DNA of 64,000 nt, taken from Verrucomicrobiota bacterium (GTDB taxonomy: Bacteria > Verrucomicrobiota > Verrucomicrobiia > Verrucomicrobiales > V1-33). A model generated the notes under the pieces. That model saw only the letters and a program-made list of their open reading frames with translations, searched no databases and was not told where the DNA came from. Positions 40,783 through 49,400 of this stretch are shown piece after piece. The DNA lies in contig QQNF01000002.1 in the NCBI GenBank assembly GCA_003402705.1, forward strand, positions 62,001-126,000, given 5' to 3'. How positions within the stretch are numbered: the stretch's first letter is position 1; every line of letters starts with the position of its first letter. The position numbers and the translations under genes are program-made.

Positions 40783-43059
40783 ATGAGCACTCCTGAACAA
40801 ACCAGTGCCCCGAAGAATCGTGGCTGGCTGCTGACTGCGGTCGGCACGCTCGTCGTCCTAGCCATCACTGTGGTGGTCAACATCATTGCGTCGCTCAGTT
40901 CGAGCCGCGTTGATTGGACGGAATACGAAGTGCACACCCTGACGGAAGGGACGAAGAACATTGTCGGTCGGGTCGATACGGACACGACGCTGAAGTTTTT
41001 TGTGTCGCCGAAGGATCAGCTGCCGCCGAACCTGCGGCCGCTGGTTGACCAGACGGACAGCTGGCTGGCGCGGTACCGTGAGTTGAATCCGAAGTTTGTG
41101 AAGATCGAGAAGCAGGAAGTCGAGCCTGCGACGGACGAGGAAGAAGCGGCGAAGGCTGCGGGGATTGAGCCGCGGGGCGGCCGGTTCTACTTCGGGGTCG
41201 CGGTGACGAGCTTGGACAAGTCAGCGTTGATTGACTGGGTACCGGATCTGTTGTCGAGCGACGGGAAGGAAGACGACAAGATCGAGTACAATTTGTCGCG
41301 TGCGATCAGCGAGGTGAACCGGAGCAAGCAGAAGACGCTGGGATTGCTGACGCCGCTGCAGATCACGGGGAATCCGTTTGGTGGTGCGCAGCCGTGGGCG
41401 ATTTATCAGGCTTTGAAGTCGCAGTATGACGTGAAGACGATCGAGGCGACGGCGTCGACGATTGATCCGACGCTGGATGTGGTGGTGCTGATTCACCCGG
41501 CGGGGATTTCCGACGAGACGCAGTTTGCGGTGGAGCAGTACCTGCTGAACGGCGGTCGGGTGGTGGCGTTCCTTGATTCGTCGAGCCTTGCGGCGGCGGC
41601 GACGAGCCGTCCGCAGCCGGGGATGCCGCCAGGCATGGCACCTGGGGCGGTTGAGCCGGCTTCCAATATCAGCAAGCTGCTGGGGGCGTGGGGTTATTCG
41701 CTGGATACGACGAACATTGTGGCGGATCCTGCTTATGGGATGAACATGCAGGGGACGAGTTTCCCTGTGGTGATGGAGCTGGGGCCGGACGCGGTGGGCG
41801 ACAAGAACGATGACGTGGTGAAGTCGCTGACGAATTTCTTCTTTATTTACTCTGGAGCGTTCAGCGGGTCGCCTGCGAGTGGGCTGACGGAGACGGTGTT
41901 TCTGAAGACATCGGACAAGCACTCGATGGTGCCGGTCTCGTATGCGAATCAGAATCCGGGGTCGCCGGAGAGCATTCGTCAGATGCAGGAACTGGCGTAT
42001 AAGCTGAAGCCGGAAGGCAAGCAGCGGCTGCTGGCATTGCGTTTGAAGGGGATGTTCAAGACGGCGTTTCCTGAAGGGAAGCCAGCGCCGGCGCCGAAGC
42101 CTGATCCTGGGGCGCAGCCCGGAGGATTTCCTGGTGGGTTGCCGGGAGGATTTCCTGGTGGATTGCCGGGCGGGCCACAAGGGGCCCAGGGTGAGAGTGG
42201 TCCTGCGGCGCCAGCGGCTCCAGCTGCGCCCGCGCCTGAAGCGACGGCGCCTGCAGCGCCTGCTGGTGGGGCGACGGCGGTGACGCCTGCGATTGAGATC
42301 AAGCCTGACCAGACGGCGGTGAAGAATCCTGCGACGCCTCCAGGGGCGACGGCGACGACTCCGGTGATTGAGGTGCCGGCGACGGCGACGGCAGCTGGTA
42401 CGGCTCCGGCGGCTGGGACGGTACCCGCTGCCACGGGACCGGCGCCATTGCCTGTGACTCCTGATCCGGCGACTGCGCCGGGAGCGCCTGCGGTACCGGC
42501 GGCTCCGGGTGCGCCTGCGGCACCGCCTGCGGATGCGCCTTTGAAGGAATCGAAGAAGGAAGGTGTGGTGTATCTGGTGGCTGACTCGGACATTCTTTTT
42601 GACCAAGTGGGTCCGGTGTTCAATTCGCACGACTTTGCGCTGGCGATGAACATGATAGACCAGGCCGCTGGGGATCCTGATTTGATGCAGGTGCGTGGTC
42701 GCGGGTCTGCGATTCGGCCGTTTTCGGCGCTGAAGAAGATTTCTGACGACGCGAACTCGAAGATTCAGAAGGACGTTGAGCAGATGCAGGGCGAGCTGAC
42801 GAAGATTCAGGAGGAGATCAATTCCAAGAAGAGCGGCAAGGAACGGAATGCGGCGATCTTCAAGGGGATGGACGAGTTCAAGCAGCAGCAGATTGCGTTG
42901 AACAAGAAGATCTATCAGAAGCAGAAGGAAGCCCGGAAGGAGTATGATAGTGTGATTCTCGGGATCAAGCGTCGGAACCTGCTGATACCGCCGCTGATCT
43001 GGCTGGCGATTGGCCTGACCGTCTTCGTTGTCCGCAAATCCCGCACTGCAGCTCATTGA
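40783..43059 (+). CDS. GldG-family ABC transporter auxiliary protein
   Basis: The 758-residue protein has an N-terminal membrane helix (GWLLTAVGTLVVLAITVVVNIIASL), a large periplasmic region with the GldG-type sequence LTEGTKNIVGRVDTDTTLKFFVSPKDQLP in outline, GRFYFGVAVTS, LDVVVLIHPAGISDETQFAVEQYLLNGGRVVAFLDSS, and a C-terminal coiled coil and helix (LLIPPLIWLAIGLTVFVV). Between about 430 and 590 a Pro/Ala/Gly low-complexity linker contains PGGFPGGLPGG repeats. It is the usual companion of this type of ABC exporter and probably senses or gates transport on the periplasmic side. Confidence 0.9.
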   Translation: MSTPEQTSAPKNRGWLLTAVGTLVVLAITVVVNIIASLSSSRVDWTEYEVHTLTEGTKNIVGRVDTDTTLKFFVSPKDQLPPNLRPLVDQTDSWLARYRELNPKFVKIEKQEVEPATDEEEAAKAAGIEPRGGRFYFGVAVTSLDKSALIDWVPDLLSSDGKEDDKIEYNLSRAISEVNRSKQKTLGLLTPLQITGNPFGGAQPWAIYQALKSQYDVKTIEATASTIDPTLDVVVLIHPAGISDETQFAVEQYLLNGGRVVAFLDSSSLAAAATSRPQPGMPPGMAPGAVEPASNISKLLGAWGYSLDTTNIVADPAYGMNMQGTSFPVVMELGPDAVGDKNDDVVKSLTNFFFIYSGAFSGSPASGLTETVFLKTSDKHSMVPVSYANQNPGSPESIRQMQELAYKLKPEGKQRLLALRLKGMFKTAFPEGKPAPAPKPDPGAQPGGFPGGLPGGFPGGLPGGPQGAQGESGPAAPAAPAAPAPEATAPAAPAGGATAVTPAIEIKPDQTAVKNPATPPGATATTPVIEVPATATAAGTAPAAGTVPAATGPAPLPVTPDPATAPGAPAVPAAPGAPAAPPADAPLKESKKEGVVYLVADSDILFDQVGPVFNSHDFALAMNMIDQAAGDPDLMQVRGRGSAIRPFSALKKISDDANSKIQKDVEQMQGELTKIQEEINSKKSGKERNAAIFKGMDEFKQQQIALNKKIYQKQKEARKEYDSVILGIKRRNLLIPPLIWLAIGLTVFVVRKSRTAAH
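42121..42168. repeat. 24-bp tandem duplication in the GldG-like gene
   Basis: GGAGGATTTCCTGGTGGGTT-GCCG (42121-42144) is followed by a copy that differs by one base (42145-42168). Each unit encodes GGFPGGLP. The repeat expands the Gly/Pro linker and marks the place where linker length may vary between strains. Confidence 0.9.
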
Positions 43060-43068
43060 TTCAACGCC

Positions 43069-44550
43069 ATGAAGAGCAAGCAACTCATCATTCTAGTCGC
43101 CATTCTTGCAGCCGCCGGCATCGCGGCTGCGCTGAAGATGCGCAGTCGTGACGCCGCGATCGGGGGCAAGCCGCAGGAAGTGGGCAGCCGCATCCTGAAG
43201 GGCTTCGAGCCGGAAGGGGTGGCTGGGATCACGATTTCGGACGGTAAGGATTCCGTCGAGGTCGCGTTCAAGGACGGCAAGTGGGTGCTCCCGTCGCGGG
43301 ACGGGTTCCCTGCGAGCCTGACGGCGGTCAATGAACTGCGGGACGCGGCGCACCAGTTGAAGGTGCTGTCGGTGCAGAACGTGGGCGCGAGCCAGCTGGG
43401 GCGGTTGCAGCTGCGTGAGCCTGCGAGCGATGTGCCGGAAGCGGAGCGCAGCAAGATGGTGTCGTTCCGCGACAGTGCGGGCAAGGACACGATCACGTTC
43501 TTTGCCGGGAAGACGTCGGAGCCGAAGAGCGATGGCGGCATGAATTTCAATGCCGGGCCGCGGCCGCAGTTTGTGCGGGTGAAGGGGACGGACGGCATTG
43601 TCTATCAGGCGGTGCAGGGTTTTGCCTCGCTGAATGCGACGGTGAAGTCGTGGCTCGACAAGGAGAGCTTCTTCAAGGTTGAGAAGCTGAAGTCGATTGC
43701 GGTGACGGGGCCGACGCCTGAGGAATCTTGGAAAGTGTTCCGCGAGGCTGAGGGTGGCGAGTTGAAGCTGGATGCGGCGAAGGATGGGGAAGAGTTTGAT
43801 GCGACGAAGGCGGCTGGTCCCGGCGGGGCGTTTGCGTATGCGGCGTTCGAGGATCTTGCGCCTGCGGCGGACAAGGAGAAGGCGGCGCTCGACAAGCCGA
43901 CGCACACGGCGGTGATCGAGACGTTTGATGGGATCACTTACACTGTCAAAGTCGGGGCGAAGGCTGCGGCGGCCGCTGCGGCGGATGCGGCTGCGGCGGA
44001 GAACTACTATCTGAGCTTCAGTGCGGATGGGAAGCTCGCGGAGCAGCGGACGCCGCCTGCGCCGGACAAGGACGGCAAGCCGACGGAGACCGAGGAGCAG
44101 AAGAAGGCGGCTGACGAAGCGTTTGCGAAGGACCTGCAGAAGAAGAAGGAGAAGCTGGCGGCCGAGCAGGCGCACAAGGACAGGATCTTTGTGGTGACCA
44201 AGTACACGCTGGATGGCGTGATGAAGAAGCGGGCTGATTTCCTGAAGGAGAAGGCGACGCCGGCGGCGCCGGGAGCGGTTCCGGGAGGTATTCCGGGAGC
44301 TGCGCCTGCGGCTCCTGCGGTGTCGGTTCCGGCGGGGCAGCCTGGCAAGATTGAAGCGGTGACTCCGCCGGTTTCGGTGGAGATTCCTGCGGCGAAGCCT
44401 GAGGAGAAGAAGGCGGAGGAAGTGAAGCCTGCGGAAGTGAAGCCCGAGGTTCCGGCGGCGGAAGTCAAGCCAGTGGAAGCACCGGCGGCGGAGGTGAAGC
44501 CTGCGGAAGCTCCGGCGGCGGCTGCCGAGGCACCTGCGGCGAAGCCGTGA
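43069..44550 (+). CDS. DUF4340-domain membrane protein
   Basis: The 493-residue protein starts with one membrane anchor (QLIILVAILAAAGIAAAL) and has the DUF4340 pattern: ILKGFEPEGVAGITISDGKDSVEVAFKDGKWVL in outline, FPASLTAVNELRDAAHQLKVL, GRLQLREP, TITFFAGKTSEPKSDGGMNFN, FFKVEKLKSIAVTGP and a long helical region. The last 130 residues form an Ala/Pro/Lys-rich low-complexity tail with PAAEVKP-type repeats. The domain is routinely encoded after GldG-like proteins, so it is likely the fourth subunit of this transporter. It starts nine bases after the GldG-like stop and a strong terminator follows 30 bases after its own stop. Confidence 0.9.
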   Translation: MKSKQLIILVAILAAAGIAAALKMRSRDAAIGGKPQEVGSRILKGFEPEGVAGITISDGKDSVEVAFKDGKWVLPSRDGFPASLTAVNELRDAAHQLKVLSVQNVGASQLGRLQLREPASDVPEAERSKMVSFRDSAGKDTITFFAGKTSEPKSDGGMNFNAGPRPQFVRVKGTDGIVYQAVQGFASLNATVKSWLDKESFFKVEKLKSIAVTGPTPEESWKVFREAEGGELKLDAAKDGEEFDATKAAGPGGAFAYAAFEDLAPAADKEKAALDKPTHTAVIETFDGITYTVKVGAKAAAAAAADAAAAENYYLSFSADGKLAEQRTPPAPDKDGKPTETEEQKKAADEAFAKDLQKKKEKLAAEQAHKDRIFVVTKYTLDGVMKKRADFLKEKATPAAPGAVPGGIPGAAPAAPAVSVPAGQPGKIEAVTPPVSVEIPAAKPEEKKAEEVKPAEVKPEVPAAEVKPVEAPAAEVKPAEAPAAAAEAPAAKP

Positions 44551-44580
44551 GGTGAGAAGGGTCTTGAGATCAACGCAAGC

Positions 44581-44614
44581 ACCGCCGGGAGGAATTCCGG
44601 CGGCGTTTTGTTTT
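44581..44614 (+). terminator. Rho-independent terminator of the Gld-like ABC operon
   Basis: CCGCCGGGA and TTCCGGCGG pair with a loop of about four bases and one bulge, followed by TTTTGTTTTTT on the plus strand. It lies 30 bases after the DUF4340 stop and is the clearest intrinsic terminator in the window. Confidence 0.9.
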
Positions 44615-44677
44615 TTGGGGGAATTGTGGGGGTTTGTGTGGTGTTGCGCGGGAGGGGGAATCGGGGGATGGTGGGTG

Positions 44678-45727
44678 ATGGCAGGCACGTCATTGAAGTT
44701 TGGGCGAGGGGTCGCAGCGATTGCTGCGGTGGTGGTGGTGATTGGGGCGGGAGTGGTCGGGGCGGAGGATAGAGAGGCGCTGGCGGCGGAGGTGCGGGGG
44801 TTGGGGTGGATTGTGTTTTCGGCGCGGACGTCGGGCGGGGATTGGGATTTGCATGTCATGCGGCCGGATGGGTCTGGGGTGAGGAACCTGACGAAGACGC
44901 CGGGGTCGAATGAGGCGTATCCGTTGTTTTCGCGGGATGGGCGGCGGCTGTTGTTCCGGCGGTTGGGTCGCGGGGAGACGATCAGCGGGAATGATTACGG
45001 GGTGCAGGGGGTGCCGGTGGTGGCGAACAGTGACGGGAGCAGTGAGAAGGTGCTAGGGGGCGAGGGGGAGCTGCCGTGGGCGAGCTGGAGTCCTGACGGG
45101 AAGGAGTTTGCGTGTCTGGCGCTGAAGGGCGTTACGTTTGTGGATGCGGCGACGGGGAAGGTGACGCGGGTGTTGAAGCGGAGCGGGTTCTTTCAGCAAC
45201 TGACGTGGTCGCCGGATGGCGAGTGGCTGAGCGGGGTATCGAATGCGTTCGGGAGCGGGTGGAGTGTGGCGCGGATGCATGTGAAGACGGGGGATGTGAA
45301 TGGGGTGAGCCTGACGGACAACTGCACGCCGGACTGGTTTCCGGATGGTGGACGGATGATTTTCTCGAACCGTCATGCGTCGGATGTGGCGTTAGGGAAG
45401 ACGGGATGGACGCAATTGTGGATGGCGGGGGCGGACGGCAAGAATGCGCGGCTGGTGTATGCCGAGGACGGGCGGCACATTTACGGGGGGCATGTGTCGC
45501 CGGACGGCAAGTATGTGGTGTTCACTGGCAATCCTCAGGAGGACGGGGATCCAGCGAACGGGGGTGCGCCGATGGGGCTGATGCGGGTGGCGGATGCGCC
45601 GATCATTGGAGGGGACAGTGCGTTGCTGAGGAAGGAACATCCGGGAGCGAAGCGGGGCCCGGTGCTGGTGCTGCCTAAGGGCTGGGAACCGTGCTGGACG
45701 TATCACGAGATTGCTTTCACGAAATGA
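44678..45727 (+). CDS. exported TolB-like WD40/PD40 repeat protein
   Basis: The 349-residue protein has an N-terminal hydrophobic signal (VAAIAAVVVVIGAGVVGAE) and a beta-propeller made of TolB/PD40 repeats: GDWDLHVMRPDGSGVRNLT, SNEAYPLFSRDGRRLLFRR, WASWSPDGKEFAC, QLTWSPDGEWLSG, DWFPDGGRMIFSN, GGHVSPDGKYVVFTG (each in part). It is likely periplasmic and may bind other exported proteins or a ligand; no catalytic residues are seen. The ATG at 44678 was chosen for the signal sequence, downstream of the operon terminator. The last base triplet overlaps the next start (ATGA, 45724-45727), showing translational coupling with the lipoprotein gene. Confidence 0.88.
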   Translation: MAGTSLKFGRGVAAIAAVVVVIGAGVVGAEDREALAAEVRGLGWIVFSARTSGGDWDLHVMRPDGSGVRNLTKTPGSNEAYPLFSRDGRRLLFRRLGRGETISGNDYGVQGVPVVANSDGSSEKVLGGEGELPWASWSPDGKEFACLALKGVTFVDAATGKVTRVLKRSGFFQQLTWSPDGEWLSGVSNAFGSGWSVARMHVKTGDVNGVSLTDNCTPDWFPDGGRMIFSNRHASDVALGKTGWTQLWMAGADGKNARLVYAEDGRHIYGGHVSPDGKYVVFTGNPQEDGDPANGGAPMGLMRVADAPIIGGDSALLRKEHPGAKRGPVLVLPKGWEPCWTYHEIAFTK

Positions 45728-46179
45728 AGACGCGGTATTTTCTGTTATTGGCGATGATTGGAATGGTCGCGTGCGGCAAGAAGCCGGTCGTGCCTGATCC
45801 GCAGTTAGGGTCGCGCGGGACGGTGGAGGTGACGGCGAAGCTGCTGGAGGTGCCTGAAGGAGCGATCATTCAGCGCGATCTTTACGATTATGCGACGGTG
45901 TTGAAGTATGAGGTGACGGAGGTGCATCGCGGAGACGTTCAGCGCGGGGCGGTGATTCATGTGGGGCATTACAATCCATGGAAGCCTCGGGCGGAGGCGG
46001 CGGACCGGAAGGTGAAGGATGTGGGCGGAACGCTGCGGAGATTCCGGGCGGACGAGCGGCACCGGATGGCGCTGGAACCGGGGATGGACGAGCATTACCT
46101 CGGCGGGATCGTGGACAAGTATTTCGGGAAACGGGATGGCGATGTGTTCTGGGCGGTCTGGACGAATCCGGCGGAGTGA
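45724..46179 (+). CDS. lipoprotein of unknown function
   Basis: The 151-residue product begins MKTRYFLLLAMIGMVACGKK with a lipobox at VAC. The rest includes GTVEVTAKLLEVPEGAIIQRD, LYDYATVLKYEVTEVHRGDV, GAVIHVGHYNPWKPRAEAAD and GDVFWAVWTNPAE. The YEVTEVHRGD segment resembles small OB-like or secreted domains, but I cannot name the family. The start overlaps the TolB-like gene's stop by four bases, so the two proteins probably act together in the envelope. A perfect 14-bp hairpin follows about 195 bases downstream. Confidence 0.8.
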   Translation: MKTRYFLLLAMIGMVACGKKPVVPDPQLGSRGTVEVTAKLLEVPEGAIIQRDLYDYATVLKYEVTEVHRGDVQRGAVIHVGHYNPWKPRAEAADRKVKDVGGTLRRFRADERHRMALEPGMDEHYLGGIVDKYFGKRDGDVFWAVWTNPAE

Positions 46180-46302
46180 GGGAGGGGGATTTGAGATTGG
46201 TGAAGAGGTGACGGGATGGGGGATGGGGGATGGGTGGAGGAGAGGGATGGCCGGATTTTGGGGTGTGTGGGAGGGATTGGTTGGGTGCGAAGATAGGACA
46301 TT

Positions 46303-46329
46303 ATTGACCTGATTGACCTGATTGACGGG
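46303..46329. repeat. 9-bp tandem repeat ATTGACCTG
   Basis: Two exact copies of ATTGACCTG (46303-46311, 46312-46320) are followed by the variant ATTGACGGG (46321-46329). It lies in the 264-bp space between convergent genes. No function is evident. Confidence 0.8.
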
Positions 46330-46373
46330 GTGATCTGAGGTGGCGGGCGAAGGGGGTGTGGGGTGGGAAAGGG

Positions 46374-46405
46374 ACAGGGAGAAGGTCTGGCGACCTTCTC
46401 CCTGT
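46374..46405. terminator. strong bidirectional hairpin between convergent genes
   Basis: ACAGGGAGAAGGTC (46374-46387) pairs perfectly with GACCTTCTCCCTGT (46392-46405) around a four-base loop TGGC. It lies between the plus-strand lipoprotein gene and the minus-strand repeat-protein gene and could end transcription from both sides. No T-tract follows on either strand. Confidence 0.75.
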
Positions 46406-46443
46406 GTGGTGGGGTGAGAGGGGTTGTGAGGGTTAGGAGGGGA

Positions 46444-49400
46444 TCAGGGGGTGAAGGGGATGTTCACTTTGAGGCGGGCGAATTTGGTGGAGTCGCCGGG
46501 GAGGATGGGGATGGCGACGGTGATGTCATCTGGGCTGGCGCCGTTGTCGGTGACGGTGACTGGTGGGCCGGCGGTGGTGGTGGTGGGGATGGGGATGGAG
46601 GAAGTCCATGAGGTTGGGCTGGGGCCTGATTCGACGGAGAGGGCGTAGGATTTGGCGGCTTCGGTGCGTTGGAAGGCGAGGTTGAAGGAGGAGCCGGTGA
46701 GGGTGGTGGTGATGGTGCCGGTGGAGGACGGCGAAGTGGGGTTGGATCCGAGGACGAATTCGAGTCCGTTGGCGAGGCCGTCGCTGTCGGCGTCGATGTC
46801 TGGGGCGCGGTTAGGGCCGGTGAGGGATGGCCATGAGGCGAGCCATGCGAGGTATGGGTCGGCTGGGGCGACGAGGGCGATGTTGTTGGAGGAGATGCCG
46901 TCGTTGTAGTCGTAGACGAGGGAGTAGCCTGCGGGGATGCCTGTGGTGGTGGCGAAGGATCCGGTGCGGGTTCCGTAGGAAGCGAGGATGATGACGGGTG
47001 GAGCGGATCCGGTGACGGAGACGCTGAGGGTGGCGTTGGTGATGTTGAGGACGCCGGAGGTGACGATTTTGTCGTTGATGGCTGGGGTGGAGGCGTTGAC
47101 CTGGATTTCGAGGATACCGCCGGTGGTGAGGTTGGCGCTGGCTGCGGATAGGGTGCCGATGGAGTCGCCTGGGGCGATTCTAGCGGCGGCGGCGGTGGCG
47201 GTGATGGCTGCGGTGGAGGAGAGATTGCCGGCGAGGGTGGCTCCTGCGGCGACGGTGATGGGGGAGGTGAAGGAGTTATTGATGACGAGCCTGCCGCCGT
47301 TGAGGAGGGTGGAGCCGGTGTAGGTGGCGGGGCCGTTGAGGACCTGGGTGGAGGCGCCGGTTTTGGTGAGGGCGAAGAAGCCCGGGCTGCCATTGGAGAG
47401 ACGGCCGCCGTAGATGTGGGTATTGGCGGCGTTGGTGTCTGTGAGGGTGAGCCGGACGGTGCTGGTGTTGCCGGTATTGCTGGCGATGTCGGAGGTGAAG
47501 GGGAGGGCTTCGGTGGCTTCGCCGCCGCGGAGGCCGCGGATGGTTTCGGCGGTGTTGCCCATGCTGAGGCGTGTGCCTGGGGAGAAGATGGCGAGGGCGT
47601 TATCGGGGATGACTTGGCCGGTGAAGCCGATCTGGAGTTCGCCGCTGACGAGGTAGAGGTCGCCGACCCATGCATTGGAAGTGCTCTGGATGCGGATGCG
47701 TGGCGTGCCGTTGTTGCTGCCGTCGGGGTTGGTGCCGGCGCGGACGCGGACATTGCCCTGGCCGGTGATGGCGGGTTGGAAGTTCCAGAGACGGCCGGCG
47801 CCGCCGGTTAGATGGGAGATGTTTTCGAGGAAGAGGTCGCGGCGGTTGAGGTTGACGGTGCCGTTGACGGAGGGGGCGCCGGTGGTGGCGGTGCTGCCGT
47901 TGGAGAGACCTGTGTAGCGGACGATGGCTTCGGAGGTGGAGCCCGGGGGCAGGGTGCCGAGGGTGAGGGCGGTGGTGAGGACGACCTGATCGCCGGCGGC
48001 GGCGCGAGGGACCTCGAGGATGGTGGGATCGGTGGTGGAGTTGAGGTTGCCGAGGACGAGCGGGAGGTTGGCGGCGAGGGCGGTGCGGGAGCTGAAGGCG
48101 AGATTTCCTTTTTCGACGACGAATGGAGTGGTGCCGGTGACGATGGCGGTGGACTGGGTGTAGTCGTTAGGATTTCCGATGGTGAGAGTGCCGGAGCCTT
48201 TCTTGAGGATGGGGGTATTGGCGAGCGTACCGGGACCGGAGAGGAGGTAGCCGACGGCAGAGGGGAAGTCGAACGTGGCGGAGCTAGGGGCGACGGCGAG
48301 GCCTGCGGCGATGGAGATGGTGGTGGAGGGCGTGAGGTTCAGAGGGCCGAAGGGGGCGACGAGGCCGGAGCCGTCGTTGCCTGGGGCGAGGGTGGCATTG
48401 ACGAGGGCTGAGGCGGCTGGGGAGCTATCGATGGCGGTTTTGACATTGGCGGCGGTGGAGATGAAGAGCCCGTTGGCGTCGATGCCGAGACTGACGGTGA
48501 TGGCCGAGCCTGAGACGCCGACGGAGAGTGGAGAGTTAGAGGACGGAGGGGTGAGGTATTCGATGGTGATGGCGGTGCCGGCGTCGCCAGTGGAGCGGGC
48601 GGTGAAGACGAGGTCGTCGTTGGTGGAGGGGAGGTTAGTGATCAGGCTGGGTCTGACGTTTTCGCCGAAAGTGACGATGTCGAGATCGTAGAAGGCGTCG
48701 GGGTTCGGGCCATTCAGCCAGTTGAGGGCGGTGTTGTCCCAGAGATTGTTCTGGTTGCCGGACCAGAGGAGGGGTGCGGCGGCGAAGTTGAGATTGACTT
48801 TGCCCGGCTGGGAGAAGTCGAAGCCTGTGCCGGGTCGGGCGGTGGAGAGATTGCCGGAGAGGGCGAGGTTGGTGGCGTCGCCGGTGAGCGAGCCGTCGTA
48901 GGTTAGGATGGTATTGAGGCCGGGTTTGAGATTGGAGGCGACGATGGTGGTAAGGCCGATGAGGGAGAGATTTCCGGCGGTGTGGAGGTTGCCGGTGGTG
49001 GCACCGTCGAAGAGGAGACGTGCACCGGAGGTGGAGCCGAGGGAGACATTGCCTGCGAAGGAAGGTTTGCCGGAGAAGGTGGCGGGGTCATCGACGACGA
49101 GACTGCCTCCGACGGATCCGGAGGGGATATTGAGGGTGCCGCGGGAGGCGATGAGTTTGCCGGTGAAGGCGGATTTGGGGCCGGTGAGGCTGACGGTGCC
49201 GTTGGCGAGCGTGTTGCTGGCGAAGTTGATTTCGAGGTCGCTGGAACCGGAGAGGGGGCCGGAGATGGTGCCGGAGGCGTTGCTGTAGGCGACGATGCGG
49301 GCGTTGCCGGTGACGGTGACCGGGCCGGTGGCGGTGGTGTTGTTCTCGAAGCGGATGGCACCGAGGTTGCCGGCGGTTTCGGTGGGGCCTCTGCCTTCGA

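Noticed and set aside
41221-44859. Long minus-strand frames opposite the GldG-like and DUF4340 genes
   Set aside because: They are Arg-rich and low in complexity, as expected for the complement of these genes, and show no family pattern.
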